A stretch of DNA of 64,000 bases from the NCBI RefSeq assembly GCF_040892615.1, contig NZ_JBFRYC010000003.1, forward strand, positions 186,001 to 250,000. The letters run 5' to 3'. The position numbers were made by a program, and so were the translations under genes. How positions within the stretch are numbered: position 1 is the stretch's first letter; each line of letters opens with the position of its first letter. Below the pieces are notes generated by a model. It searched no databases. It worked only from the letters and a program-made list of their open reading frames with translations, and was not told the DNA's origin. Of the stretch, positions 51,465 to 59,604 are shown one piece after another. This DNA comes from Thioclava arctica (GTDB lineage: Bacteria > Pseudomonadota > Alphaproteobacteria > Rhodobacterales > Rhodobacteraceae).

Positions 51465-51845
51465 GACTATGTGGATAACCCGATGTGAAACCCTAGGGAT
51501 GGAATTGGGCATAACTGGGTTTGACGAAGTTCTCCACCATCTCGTCGTGTTCCACGGACGATCCACGCAGATTATCCACCTGTGGAACTCAGGATCGCGA
51601 GGATGTGTGAAAACGCCGCGTTCCACAATCCATCCCACGAGTTATCCACAGGAATAGATCTCAATTACACGTTAAATGTCTTTTATCATCAATACGTTAC
51701 TGTCTTCTCTGAAAAAGTCAGCCCAGCACTTATCCCGATCCACGTTCCTGTGGAAAAGCCCTGAACAAACTGTTAATCCACATAGTCCACAGGGCCTACA
51801 TCATCATCATCTTTTCAATATCTATATTTATTTATTAAGAAGAGG
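51465..51845. other. oriC: Predicted chromosomal replication origin (oriC)
   Basis: A 400-bp gap between divergently oriented maf and hemJ. Two perfect DnaA boxes (TGTGGATAA 51470-51478; TTATCCACA 51642-51650) and near matches TTATCCACC (51572-51580), TTATCCCGA (51730-51738), TGTGGAAAA (51749-51757) and TAATCCACA (51774-51782), plus TAGTCCACA (51784-51792) with two mismatches. An AT-rich tract with four ATC triplets follows at 51799-51842, a likely unwinding element next to the rightmost boxes. Flanking genes run away from it on both sides and parAB with parS lie 3-6 kb right. Confidence 0.85.
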
Positions 51846-51864
51846 CCTGTGACCTGGAGGCGAC

Positions 51865-52329
51865 ATGACCAATTTCCTGAGCGACTGGTATCCGTGGATC
51901 AAGGCTTTGCATGTGATGTCGATCATCACCTGGATGGCTGGGCTGTTTTACTTGCCAAGGCTGTATGTCTATCACGTTGAGGGGCTTAAAAAGCAGGGCG
52001 TGGTGCATGGCTCTGACATGGATAAGCTGTTTCAGCACCAAGAGCGCTTGTTGCTCAAGGCGATCATGAACCCGTCGATGATCGCGAGCTGGCTGTTTGG
52101 TCTGATGTTGGTTTTCACACCGGGGATCGTGGATTGGTCAAGCATCTGGCCCTGGACCAAGGCGGTTTCGGTGCTGGGGATGACATGGTTTCACATGTGG
52201 TGCGCGAAAGAGCGCAAAGCACTTGCCAGTGGCAATAGTGCTAAAACCGGGCGGCAATATCGGATGATGAACGAGGTGCCGACGGTGTTTATGATCGTGA
52301 TCGTTCTGTCGGTGATCGTGAAATTCTAA
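51865..52329 (+). CDS. hemJ: Protoporphyrinogen oxidase HemJ
   Basis: A 154-residue, four-helix membrane protein that oxidises protoporphyrinogen IX in haem synthesis, the form used by most Alphaproteobacteria. It opens FLSDWYPWIKALHVMSIITWMAGLFYLPRLYVYH with His16 near the first helix start and Arg32, and has the conserved HQERLLLKAIMNPSMIASWLFG. GGAGG precedes the ATG. It directly follows oriC; hemE, often nearby in other Alphaproteobacteria, is not present in this window. Confidence 0.93.
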   Translation: MTNFLSDWYPWIKALHVMSIITWMAGLFYLPRLYVYHVEGLKKQGVVHGSDMDKLFQHQERLLLKAIMNPSMIASWLFGLMLVFTPGIVDWSSIWPWTKAVSVLGMTWFHMWCAKERKALASGNSAKTGRQYRMMNEVPTVFMIVIVLSVIVKF

Positions 52330-52335
52330 GTTTTA

Positions 52336-52364
52336 TTGACTTCGCACGGCGTGAGGCGTATCTG
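52336..52364 (+). promoter_or_regulatory. Predicted promoter of rho
   Basis: TTGACT (52336-52341), 17-nt spacer, TATCTG (52359-52364), close to the sigma-70 consensus, 8 bp after the hemJ stop. Start expected near 52371, leaving a leader of about 95 nt. Confidence 0.6.
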
Positions 52365-52424
52365 GCAGATAAGCCCCGGCCGTTCTGGCTGATTGGTTTT
52401 TCTGTAGATAATGATATGACGCCG

Positions 52425-52442
52425 CACGGGTTGCACCCCGTG
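52425..52442 (+). promoter_or_regulatory. Hairpin in the rho leader
   Basis: CACGGG (52425-52430) pairs with CCCGTG (52437-52442) with loop TTGCAC, 23 nt before the rho ATG. No T tract follows. It could affect rho translation or autoregulation. Confidence 0.35.
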
Positions 52443-52465
52443 TGGGTTGGCACGACAGGTGACAT

Positions 52466-53737
52466 ATGAGCGAAACCCGCCTCAATCTCTTTGATCTCAA
52501 AGCGAAAAGCCCGAAAGAGCTGTTGGCTTTGGCGGAAGAATGGGATGTCGAAAACGCTTCGACCATGCGCAAGGGCGAGATGATGTTCTCGATCCTCAAA
52601 GAGCATGCCGAAGATGATTGGGATATCGGCGGCGACGGTGTTTTGGAAGTTCTGCAAGACGGGTTCGGGTTCCTGCGCTCGACTGAGGCGAACTATCTGC
52701 CGGGTCCCGATGACATTTATGTCTCGCCCGAGATGATCCGCCAATACAGCTTGCGCACGGGGGACACCGTTGAAGGTGTGATCCGCGCGCCCGGTGAAAA
52801 CGAACGTTACTTCGCACTGACCACAGTTGAGAAAATCAACTTCGAAGAGCCGGAAAAAGCCCGTCATAAGGTGGCGTTTGATAACCTCACGCCGCTTTAC
52901 CCTGATGAGCGTTTCAAACTGGAAATCGAAGATCCGACGATCAAGGACCGTTCGGCCCGTATCATCGATTTGGTCGCGCCGATCGGCAAAGGTCAACGTG
53001 CGTTGATCGTGGCGCCGCCGCGCACGGGTAAGACTGTGCTGCTGCAAAATATCGCCAATTCGATCGAAACCAATCACCCGGAATGCTATTTGATCGTCCT
53101 TCTGATCGATGAGCGTCCTGAAGAGGTGACGGACATGCAGCGGTCGGTAAAGGGAGAGGTTGTGTCCTCGACCTTTGACGAACCGGCGACACGCCACGTT
53201 GCGGTCTCCGAGATGGTGATCGAAAAGGCCAAGCGTTTGGTTGAACACAAGCGCGATGTCGTGATCCTGCTCGATTCGATTACCCGTCTGGGGCGCGCGT
53301 TTAACACCGTTGTGCCAAGCTCGGGTAAGGTCTTGACCGGTGGTGTGGATGCGAACGCCTTGCAACGCCCGAAACGCTTCTTTGGCGCTGCGCGTAATAT
53401 CGAAGAGGGCGGTTCGTTGACGATCATCGCGACGGCCCTGATCGATACCGGCTCGCGGATGGACGAAGTGATCTTTGAGGAATTCAAAGGCACGGGTAAC
53501 TCGGAAATCGTTCTGGATCGCAAAGTGTCTGACAAGCGCGTTTTCCCTGCGATGGATATCTTGAAATCCGGCACCCGGAAAGAAGAGCTGTTGGTTGATC
53601 AGAAAGATCTGCAAAAGACCTATCTGCTGCGGCGCATCCTGAATCCGATGGGCACGACTGACGCGGTAGAGTTCTTAATTTCCAAGCTCAAGCAAACCAA
53701 AACAAATTCCGAATTCTTTGACTCGATGAACGGCTGA
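52466..53737 (+). CDS. rho: Transcription termination factor Rho
   Basis: A hexameric RNA-dependent ATPase, 423 residues: N-terminal Rho helix bundle, cold-shock RNA-binding domain with DGVLEVLQDGFGFLRS (57-72), Walker A VAPPRTGKTVLL (182-193) and the Q/R-loop SSGKVLTGGVDANAL. Length is normal with no insertion. The first gene of the rightward leading-strand block from oriC, with its own predicted promoter. Confidence 0.98.
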   Translation: MSETRLNLFDLKAKSPKELLALAEEWDVENASTMRKGEMMFSILKEHAEDDWDIGGDGVLEVLQDGFGFLRSTEANYLPGPDDIYVSPEMIRQYSLRTGDTVEGVIRAPGENERYFALTTVEKINFEEPEKARHKVAFDNLTPLYPDERFKLEIEDPTIKDRSARIIDLVAPIGKGQRALIVAPPRTGKTVLLQNIANSIETNHPECYLIVLLIDERPEEVTDMQRSVKGEVVSSTFDEPATRHVAVSEMVIEKAKRLVEHKRDVVILLDSITRLGRAFNTVVPSSGKVLTGGVDANALQRPKRFFGAARNIEEGGSLTIIATALIDTGSRMDEVIFEEFKGTGNSEIVLDRKVSDKRVFPAMDILKSGTRKEELLVDQKDLQKTYLLRRILNPMGTTDAVEFLISKLKQTKTNSEFFDSMNG

Positions 53738-53770
53738 CGCTGATTTATCGTTTTCCCTCAGGGGGTTACG

Positions 53771-55054
53771 ATGGACACGATCTTTGCTTTGGCGACCGCG
53801 CGTGGCAAGGCAGGTGTTGCGGTGATCCGAATTTCGGGGCCGCAAGCCTGGGATGCTGCGACTGCGTTATCCGGCCCATTGCCGCCACCGCGGGTTGCAG
53901 GCTTGCGCAAATTGCGGCTGGGTTCTGATGAGCTGGATGAGGCGCTTGTGCTGTGTTTTGCGAGCGGCGCAAGCTTTACCGGCGAGGACGTGGCAGAGCT
54001 GCATATCCATGGGGCTGTTGCCACGGTCAGTGCTGTTTTGGGTGCATTGGGCCAGCAAGAAGGTCTGCGTTTGGCGGAGCCGGGCGAGTTTACCCGGCGT
54101 GCCTTGGAAAATGAGCGGCTCGATCTATCGCAAGTCGAGGGCCTGTCAGATTTGATCGAGGCTGAGACGGAAGCGCAACGCAAACAAGCGTTAAAGGTTC
54201 TGTCTGGAGCGGTAGGGGATTGCGTCGAGGGGTGGCGCGCCGATCTGGTGCGCGCTGCGGCCTTGATCGAGGCGACGATTGATTTCGCCGATGAAGAGGT
54301 GCCGGTTGACGTGTCGCCCGAGGTTACAGCGTTGATTGATCGGGTTCGTGCCGGATTGAGTGATGAACTTCGTCGAATTGATGCTGCCGAGCGGGTGCGC
54401 GAGGGGTTTGAAGTCGCGATTGTCGGTCGCCCGAACGCTGGTAAATCCACACTTTTGAATGCTCTTGCCGGGCGAGAAGCGGCGATCACCTCGGAGTTTG
54501 CGGGCACAACTCGGGATGTGATTGAGCTTCGGATGGATATCGCGGGTTTGGCGGTGACATTGCTGGATACCGCCGGCTTGCGAGAAACAGAGGATGCCAT
54601 CGAAGCGATCGGCGTCGAGCGGGCTTTGCAGCGTGCTGGTCAATCCGATTTAAGGGTGTTCCTGCTGGATGGTGGCGAGGTGCCGCTGATTTCCCCTGAG
54701 CCCGATGATATCATCGTCCACGGCAAGGCGGATCTTGGAGTCGCTGCAGGGTTTGCGGTGTCGGGGAAAACCGGGCTCGGTCTGGATCGTTTGATTGCTG
54801 AAATTGCTTCGCGGCTGTCTGAACGTGCTGCAGGCGCAGGCGTGATGACGCGTGAACGTCACCGTCATGCGATCCGCACGGCATTTGAGGCTTTGGAATC
54901 GGCGCGAGATGAGGTATTGCGCGGGTCTGAACGAAGCGAGTTGGCGGCGGAATCACTGCGACAAGCTGTGTGGTCTTTGGAATCTTTGCTTGGCCGCGTC
55001 GATGTTGAGCATCTTCTGGATGAGATATTCTCCAGTTTCTGTATCGGAAAGTAG
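53771..55054 (+). CDS. mnmE: tRNA uridine-5-carboxymethylaminomethyl GTPase MnmE
   Basis: With MnmG modifies wobble U34 of certain tRNAs. It has 427 residues: N-terminal formyl-THF-binding domain (MDTIFALATARGKAGVAVIRI), helical domain, GTPase with G1 GRPNAGKS (219-226), G2/G3 AGTTRDVIE and DTAGLRE, and the C-terminal Cys-x-Gly-Lys motif (CIGK, 424-427). The stop is 11 nt before the favoured mnmG start, and the two are always partners. Confidence 0.97.
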   Translation: MDTIFALATARGKAGVAVIRISGPQAWDAATALSGPLPPPRVAGLRKLRLGSDELDEALVLCFASGASFTGEDVAELHIHGAVATVSAVLGALGQQEGLRLAEPGEFTRRALENERLDLSQVEGLSDLIEAETEAQRKQALKVLSGAVGDCVEGWRADLVRAAALIEATIDFADEEVPVDVSPEVTALIDRVRAGLSDELRRIDAAERVREGFEVAIVGRPNAGKSTLLNALAGREAAITSEFAGTTRDVIELRMDIAGLAVTLLDTAGLRETEDAIEAIGVERALQRAGQSDLRVFLLDGGEVPLISPEPDDIIVHGKADLGVAAGFAVSGKTGLGLDRLIAEIASRLSERAAGAGVMTRERHRHAIRTAFEALESARDEVLRGSERSELAAESLRQAVWSLESLLGRVDVEHLLDEIFSSFCIGK

Positions 55055-55057
55055 GAG

Positions 55058-55073
55058 TGTTTCACGTGAAACA
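55058..55073. promoter_or_regulatory. parS: parS site 1
   Basis: TGTTTCACGTGAAACA, a perfect 16-bp palindrome identical to the ParB/Spo0J binding consensus. It covers the start of mnmG and encodes FHVKH in that frame. Confidence 0.95.
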
Positions 55074-56928
55074 TTACGATGTCATTGTTATTGGTGGCGG
55101 GCATGCCGGCACAGAGGCAGCGCATGCGGCGGCACGCGTCGGCGCTGCGACGGCACTGGTGACTTTGCGCGCGGATTCGCTTGGGGTGATGTCGTGCAAT
55201 CCGGCGATTGGCGGGCTTGGAAAAGGCCATTTGGTGCGCGAGATTGATGCGCTTGATGGAGTCATGGGACAAGCCGCCGATCGCGCGGGAATTCAGTTTC
55301 GGCTGCTCAATCGACGTAAGGGGCCGGCGGTGCAGGGGCCACGTGCCCAAGCGGACCGCGCGCTTTATCGTCGTGCAATCACGGAACTGACGGCAGCGCA
55401 GGAAAATTTGCATGTGATCGAAGGCGAGGTTGCAGACCTTGTTATCGAGAGTGGTCGCGTGGCCGGAGTCGTTCTGGCGGATGGGTCCGTCATTCGGGGC
55501 GCGGCCGCAATATTGACCTCGGGCACCTTTTTGAACGGCGTAATCCATATCGGTGATCAAAGGCAGCCGGGTGGGCGAATTGGTGATAAGCCGTCACGCG
55601 CATTGGCAGAGCGTTTGAAGGCATTAGGCTTGCCGCTAGGTCGGCTGAAGACAGGAACGCCGCCGCGGCTCGACGGTAAAACGATTGCCTGGGACCGTCT
55701 GGAAAGCCAGCCGGGCGATGATGACCCAACGATGTTTTCGTTTCAAAATCGACGGCCTTTTGTGCGGCAAATTTCATGTGGGATTACCCATACGAACGAG
55801 CAAACGCATGATATTATTCGGGAAAACTTGGATAAATCGGCGATGTATGGCGGTCATATTGAAGGTGTTGGCCCGCGATATTGCCCCTCAATCGAAGACA
55901 AGATCGTGCGGTTTTCAGATAAGACGTCGCACCAAATTTTCCTTGAGCCAGAAGGTCTTGAAGACGATACAGTATACCCGAATGGGATCTCAACCTCGTT
56001 GCCGCGTGATGTGCAGGAAGCCTATGTTCATTCAATTTATGGGCTGGAGCAGGCGCGAATTCTGCAACCGGGATATGCGATTGAATATGATTACGTCGAT
56101 CCCCGCGCGCTTGATTTGACGCTACAGTTGCGTGAGCTTCCCGGGCTGTACCTTGCGGGACAAATCAACGGCACAACCGGATATGAGGAGGCCGCTGCGC
56201 AGGGGCTGGCCGCGGGCTTGAATGCCGCACTAGCCGTGCGCGATCAGGAGCCGGCACATTTCAGCCGCACAAATAGCTATATCGGCGTGATGATCGACGA
56301 CTTGGTGACGCGTGGGGTGAGTGAGCCTTATCGGATGTTTACCTCTCGCGCTGAGTTCCGTCTTTCGCTGCGCGCGGATAATGCCGATCAGCGGTTGACC
56401 TCATTTGGGATCGCTCTTGGCTGCGTCGGGGCGGGGCGCCAGGAGATGTTTGAACGTAAGGTTGAGGCGCTGGAGGCGGGGCGGTTATTGATGGAGGCGA
56501 TCTCGTTGAGCCCAACCGAGGCGCAGGCGAAGGGGTTTCGCGTCACTCAGGACGGGACGCGACGTAGTGCGCTGCAGCTATTATCGTTCCCGGACATTTC
56601 GATGGATCAGCTCCAAGACGCTCTTCCAAGCTTGGCAGACATCCCACCGGAAATCTGCGATCAGCTTGCGAAGGATGCGCTTTACGCCAATTATACAGCG
56701 CGCCAAGAACGTGATGCCGCGTCAATTAAACGCGATGAGAGCTGGGCGATTCCCGCGGATTTCGACTATGATGGGCTTACGGGCCTCTCGAATGAGCTCA
56801 AGCTAAAGCTTGAAGCAGCGCGCCCGCAAACGCTTGGGCAAGCGGGGCGTGTAGATGGGGTGACGCCAGCTGCGTTGATGCTGATGCTGGCAAAGCTTCG
56901 TCAGACAAAGAAGGATAAAATTGCATGA
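55066..56928 (+). CDS. mnmG: tRNA uridine-5-carboxymethylaminomethyl modification enzyme MnmG
   Basis: FAD enzyme acting with MnmE on tRNA U34. About 620 residues: FAD motif DVIVIGGGHAGTEAAHAAAR, SCNPAIGGLGKGHLVREIDALDG, QFRLLNRRKGPAVQGPRAQ and the C-terminal TPAALMLMLAKLR. Two GTG starts fall inside parS: 55057 overlaps the AGGAG at 55053-55057, whereas 55066 has it at an 8-nt distance, so 55066 is favoured. The longer form would begin MFHVKHYDV. The last codon overlaps the rsmG start (ATGA). Confidence 0.96.
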   Translation: MKHYDVIVIGGGHAGTEAAHAAARVGAATALVTLRADSLGVMSCNPAIGGLGKGHLVREIDALDGVMGQAADRAGIQFRLLNRRKGPAVQGPRAQADRALYRRAITELTAAQENLHVIEGEVADLVIESGRVAGVVLADGSVIRGAAAILTSGTFLNGVIHIGDQRQPGGRIGDKPSRALAERLKALGLPLGRLKTGTPPRLDGKTIAWDRLESQPGDDDPTMFSFQNRRPFVRQISCGITHTNEQTHDIIRENLDKSAMYGGHIEGVGPRYCPSIEDKIVRFSDKTSHQIFLEPEGLEDDTVYPNGISTSLPRDVQEAYVHSIYGLEQARILQPGYAIEYDYVDPRALDLTLQLRELPGLYLAGQINGTTGYEEAAAQGLAAGLNAALAVRDQEPAHFSRTNSYIGVMIDDLVTRGVSEPYRMFTSRAEFRLSLRADNADQRLTSFGIALGCVGAGRQEMFERKVEALEAGRLLMEAISLSPTEAQAKGFRVTQDGTRRSALQLLSFPDISMDQLQDALPSLADIPPEICDQLAKDALYANYTARQERDAASIKRDESWAIPADFDYDGLTGLSNELKLKLEAARPQTLGQAGRVDGVTPAALMLMLAKLRQTKKDKIA

Positions 56929-57551
56929 GCGGCGCGTCGGCGCAATTTCAAGCGAAATTCGATGTTTCACGTGAAACATTGGAGCGCCTGCAGAAGCTAG
57001 AAGCGCTGCTCGTAAAATGGAACAAGGCGATCAATTTGGTTTCCGCAACAACGTTATCGGAAATTTGGAGCCGCCACTTTGTCGATTCGGCGCAGATATT
57101 TGCTCTGGCACCGGAAACGGGGCGGTCATGGGCGGATTTGGGCTCGGGCGCAGGGTTCCCCGGGCTCATAATCGCAATATTGGCTGAGGAAAAGCGGCCA
57201 AATCTGTCCGTGACCCTCGTCGAATCGGATCACCGAAAAGCGGCGTTTCTGATGACAGCGATCCGCGAGTTAGGGCTTTCTGCGCGCGTCGAGGCCGAGA
57301 GAATTGAAGAGATGAGCGGGCTTGACTGTGATGTTCTGAGCGCACGCGCCTTAGCGCCTCTCCCGAAATTGCTGGGATTTTCTGCGCTTCACCTCGCAAA
57401 GGGGGGCGTTGCGCTTTTTCCAAAAGGGGCGCGCTGGGAAGAAGAGGTTGCGAGCGCACGGGAAAGCTGGTCCTTTGATCTAGAGACTTGGTCGAGCCAG
57501 ACCGATCCTAACGGCGTCATTCTGAAAATTACCGGAGCAAAGCGTGTCTGA
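56925..57551 (+). CDS. rsmG: 16S rRNA (guanine527-N7)-methyltransferase
   Basis: Methylates G527 of 16S rRNA. 208 residues: FDVSRETLERLQKLEALLVKWNKAINLVS, SAM motif WADLGSGAGFPGLIIAI, VTLVESDHRKAAFL. The parS palindrome at 56963-56978 lies inside the gene and encodes VSRET in this frame. Start ATGA overlaps mnmG; the 3' end overlaps the parA GTG by 8 nt. Confidence 0.96.
   Translation: MSGASAQFQAKFDVSRETLERLQKLEALLVKWNKAINLVSATTLSEIWSRHFVDSAQIFALAPETGRSWADLGSGAGFPGLIIAILAEEKRPNLSVTLVESDHRKAAFLMTAIRELGLSARVEAERIEEMSGLDCDVLSARALAPLPKLLGFSALHLAKGGVALFPKGARWEEEVASARESWSFDLETWSSQTDPNGVILKITGAKRV
56963..56978. promoter_or_regulatory. parS: parS site 2
   Basis: A second exact copy of TGTTTCACGTGAAACA, 1,905 bp from site 1 and inside rsmG. 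It is read in a different frame than site 1 (VSRET versus FHVKH), so the identity reflects selection on DNA, not protein. Confidence 0.95.
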
Positions 57552-58359
57552 TCCAATTCGCGCAAGCGATCCTCGAATAATTGCAATCGCAAACCAGAAG
57601 GGAGGGGTGGGCAAAACGACCACCGCAATCAATCTGGCGGCCGCATTGGCTGAGGCTGGTGAAAAGGTGCTTCTGATCGATCTGGACCCGCAGGGGAATG
57701 CCTCGACCGGGCTGGGCGTTGAGGCCGATGATCGCGATGCGAGCACCTATGAGTTGCTGCTCGAAGATGCGCCGATTGCGTCCGTCATTCGCAAGACAAA
57801 TATTGAGAACCTCTTTCTTTGCCCTGCGACAACAGACCTTGCTTCGGCCGATATGGAGCTCGTTTCGACGGAAAAGCGCAGCTTTCTTTTGCATGATGCC
57901 CTACGGCATACAGACATAGATCCCTTTGAATTCGCCTATATCTTGATTGATTGCCCGCCTTCGCTAAGCCTATTAACGGTGAATGCAATGGTTGCGGCGC
58001 ATTCCGTTCTTGTTCCTCTACAGGCAGAATTCTTTGCACTAGAGGGGCTTTCCCAGCTGATGCTGACGATCCGTGAGATACGTCAAAGCGCCAACCGTTT
58101 TCTTCGGATCGAGGGTGTAGTGCTGACAATGTATGATGTGCGCAATAATCTGTCGCAACAAGTTGAGGCGGATGCGCGCGCCACTCTGGGTGAGCTGGTT
58201 TTTCGTACGATGATCCCGCGAAACGTCCGCGTATCCGAGGCGCCCTCTTACGCTATGCCAGTGCTAAGCTATGATAGCAGTTCGCGCGGGGCAGTGGCGT
58301 ATCGTGCGCTGGGTCAGGAATTGGTTGCGCGCCATCAGGCGACGAAACGAGGGGGCTGA
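57544..58359 (+). CDS. parA: Chromosome partitioning ATPase ParA
   Basis: A 271-residue Walker-type ATPase that drives segregation of the ParB-parS complex. Deviant Walker A QKGGVGKTTTAINLAAAL (18-35), LLIDLDPQGNASTGLG and ILIDCPPSLSLLTVNAM. GTG start at 57544, overlapping rsmG. Operonic with parB, which starts 3 bp after the stop. Confidence 0.97.
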   Translation: MSDPIRASDPRIIAIANQKGGVGKTTTAINLAAALAEAGEKVLLIDLDPQGNASTGLGVEADDRDASTYELLLEDAPIASVIRKTNIENLFLCPATTDLASADMELVSTEKRSFLLHDALRHTDIDPFEFAYILIDCPPSLSLLTVNAMVAAHSVLVPLQAEFFALEGLSQLMLTIREIRQSANRFLRIEGVVLTMYDVRNNLSQQVEADARATLGELVFRTMIPRNVRVSEAPSYAMPVLSYDSSSRGAVAYRALGQELVARHQATKRGG

Positions 58360-58362
58360 GAC

Positions 58363-59247
58363 ATGGCCGAGAAGCGAAATGAGCGTCGGGGATTGGGCCG
58401 TGGTTTGTCTGCCTTGATGGCGGATGTCGACCTGAACCCCGCCGTGTCAGAGGATGCGCCGCGCCGCGCCGAGCAATATATTCCGATTGAGCGGCTGGAG
58501 CCCAATCCCGATCAGCCGCGGCGAGACTTTGAGCCGGGCGCGTTGGAGGAATTGTCAGCCTCTATTCGCGAAAAAGGCGTCATTCAGCCACTGATCGTGC
58601 GCCCACACCCCAAGAAATCTGATCATTTTGAGATTGTCGCGGGTGAGCGGCGCTGGCGCGCGGCGCAAATGGCACGCTTGCACGAATTGCCAGTGATTGT
58701 TCGTAATTTCGACGACACCGAAGTGCTTGAAGTTGCGATCATCGAAAACATTCAACGCGCAGAGCTCAATCCGCTTGAGGAGGCGCAAGCCTATCGTCAA
58801 TTGATGGATCGCTTTGGGCATACGCAGGAAAAGCTGGCTGAAGCGCTGTCGAAAAGTCGAAGCCATATCGCAAACCTGATGCGGCTTTTGCAGCTGCCTG
58901 AAGAGGTGCGCGACATGCTGCGAGAGGGTAAACTGTCGGCAGGGCACGCACGCGCGATGATTACGGCAGATGACCCAGTGGCATTGGCGCGCCAAGCGGT
59001 TGCAAAGTCGCTGTCGGTTCGCGACGTCGAGCGTTTGGCGAAAAAACCCGAAAAAGGGGCGAAAACCCCGCGACCGAAGCCCCAGAAAGATGCAGATACC
59101 CGGGCTTTGGAGGGAGATCTCTCTGCTACAATTGGTATGAAGGTCAATATCGACCACAATGATGTGGGGTCAGGCAAGCTGGTGATCAACTATAGCGATC
59201 TTGATGACCTTGATCGTTTGTGCCAGTTGCTGAGCAGTGGGCGCTGA
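58363..59247 (+). CDS. parB: Chromosome partitioning CTPase ParB
   Basis: A 294-residue ParB/Spo0J clamp: GLGRGLSALMADV at the N-terminus, PNPDQPRRDFE, CTP-binding GERRWRAAQMA with ENIQRAELNPLEEA, the helix-turn-helix TQEKLAEALSKSRSHIANLM, and a C-terminal dimer domain. It should bind the two parS sites upstream. Its TGA abuts the stop of the convergent DUF454 gene with no spacer. Confidence 0.97.
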   Translation: MAEKRNERRGLGRGLSALMADVDLNPAVSEDAPRRAEQYIPIERLEPNPDQPRRDFEPGALEELSASIREKGVIQPLIVRPHPKKSDHFEIVAGERRWRAAQMARLHELPVIVRNFDDTEVLEVAIIENIQRAELNPLEEAQAYRQLMDRFGHTQEKLAEALSKSRSHIANLMRLLQLPEEVRDMLREGKLSAGHARAMITADDPVALARQAVAKSLSVRDVERLAKKPEKGAKTPRPKPQKDADTRALEGDLSATIGMKVNIDHNDVGSGKLVINYSDLDDLDRLCQLLSSGR

Positions 59248-59604
59248 TTAGCTATTTGGTCGTGTCCAAATGAAGATTGAGACAGCGATGAGCGTTGCTG
59301 CTTGAATCGCCAAAAGCTTGACCGGCAAGCTGATAATCACCGAGAACGCGAAAGCCACGAGGATAGAGATCGAAGCCGCGATCTTTGCGCGTTTTGAGAT
59401 CGCGCGATGCTCTTGCCAGTCCTGAATCGCGGTTCCGAACCGGGGATGGGTGATGAGCCAGTTATGCAGGCGCTCCGAGGATTTCGCGAAGAAAAACGCC
59501 GCGAGCAGCATGAGTGGGACGGTCGGAACAAGGGGAACGATCGCGCCAATCAGTCCGATCACTAGCGAAATCAGCCCCAGGGTCAGCCAAAGAAACCGGA
59601 TCAC
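59248..59604 (-). CDS. YbaN/DUF454 family membrane protein
   Basis: A 118-residue inner-membrane protein with three to four short helices. Signature: LGLISLVIGLIGAIVPLVPTVPLMLLAAFFFAKSSERLHNWLITHPRFG, typical of DUF454/YbaN. Function unknown. Last gene of rph-rdgB-ridA-hemW-DUF454; its ATG overlaps the hemW stop by 4 nt. Confidence 0.9.
   Translation of the reverse strand: MIRFLWLTLGLISLVIGLIGAIVPLVPTVPLMLLAAFFFAKSSERLHNWLITHPRFGTAIQDWQEHRAISKRAKIAASISILVAFAFSVIISLPVKLLAIQAATLIAVSIFIWTRPNS

Noticed and set aside
51799..51812. Run of ATC triplets as a microsatellite or DnaA-trio array
   Set aside because: Only four units, and the DnaA-trio pattern does not match cleanly; kept only as part of the AT-rich oriC tract.
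52289..53614. A 441-codon minus-strand frame across rho
   Set aside because: Antisense shadow of rho; no ribosome-binding site, no recognisable domain.
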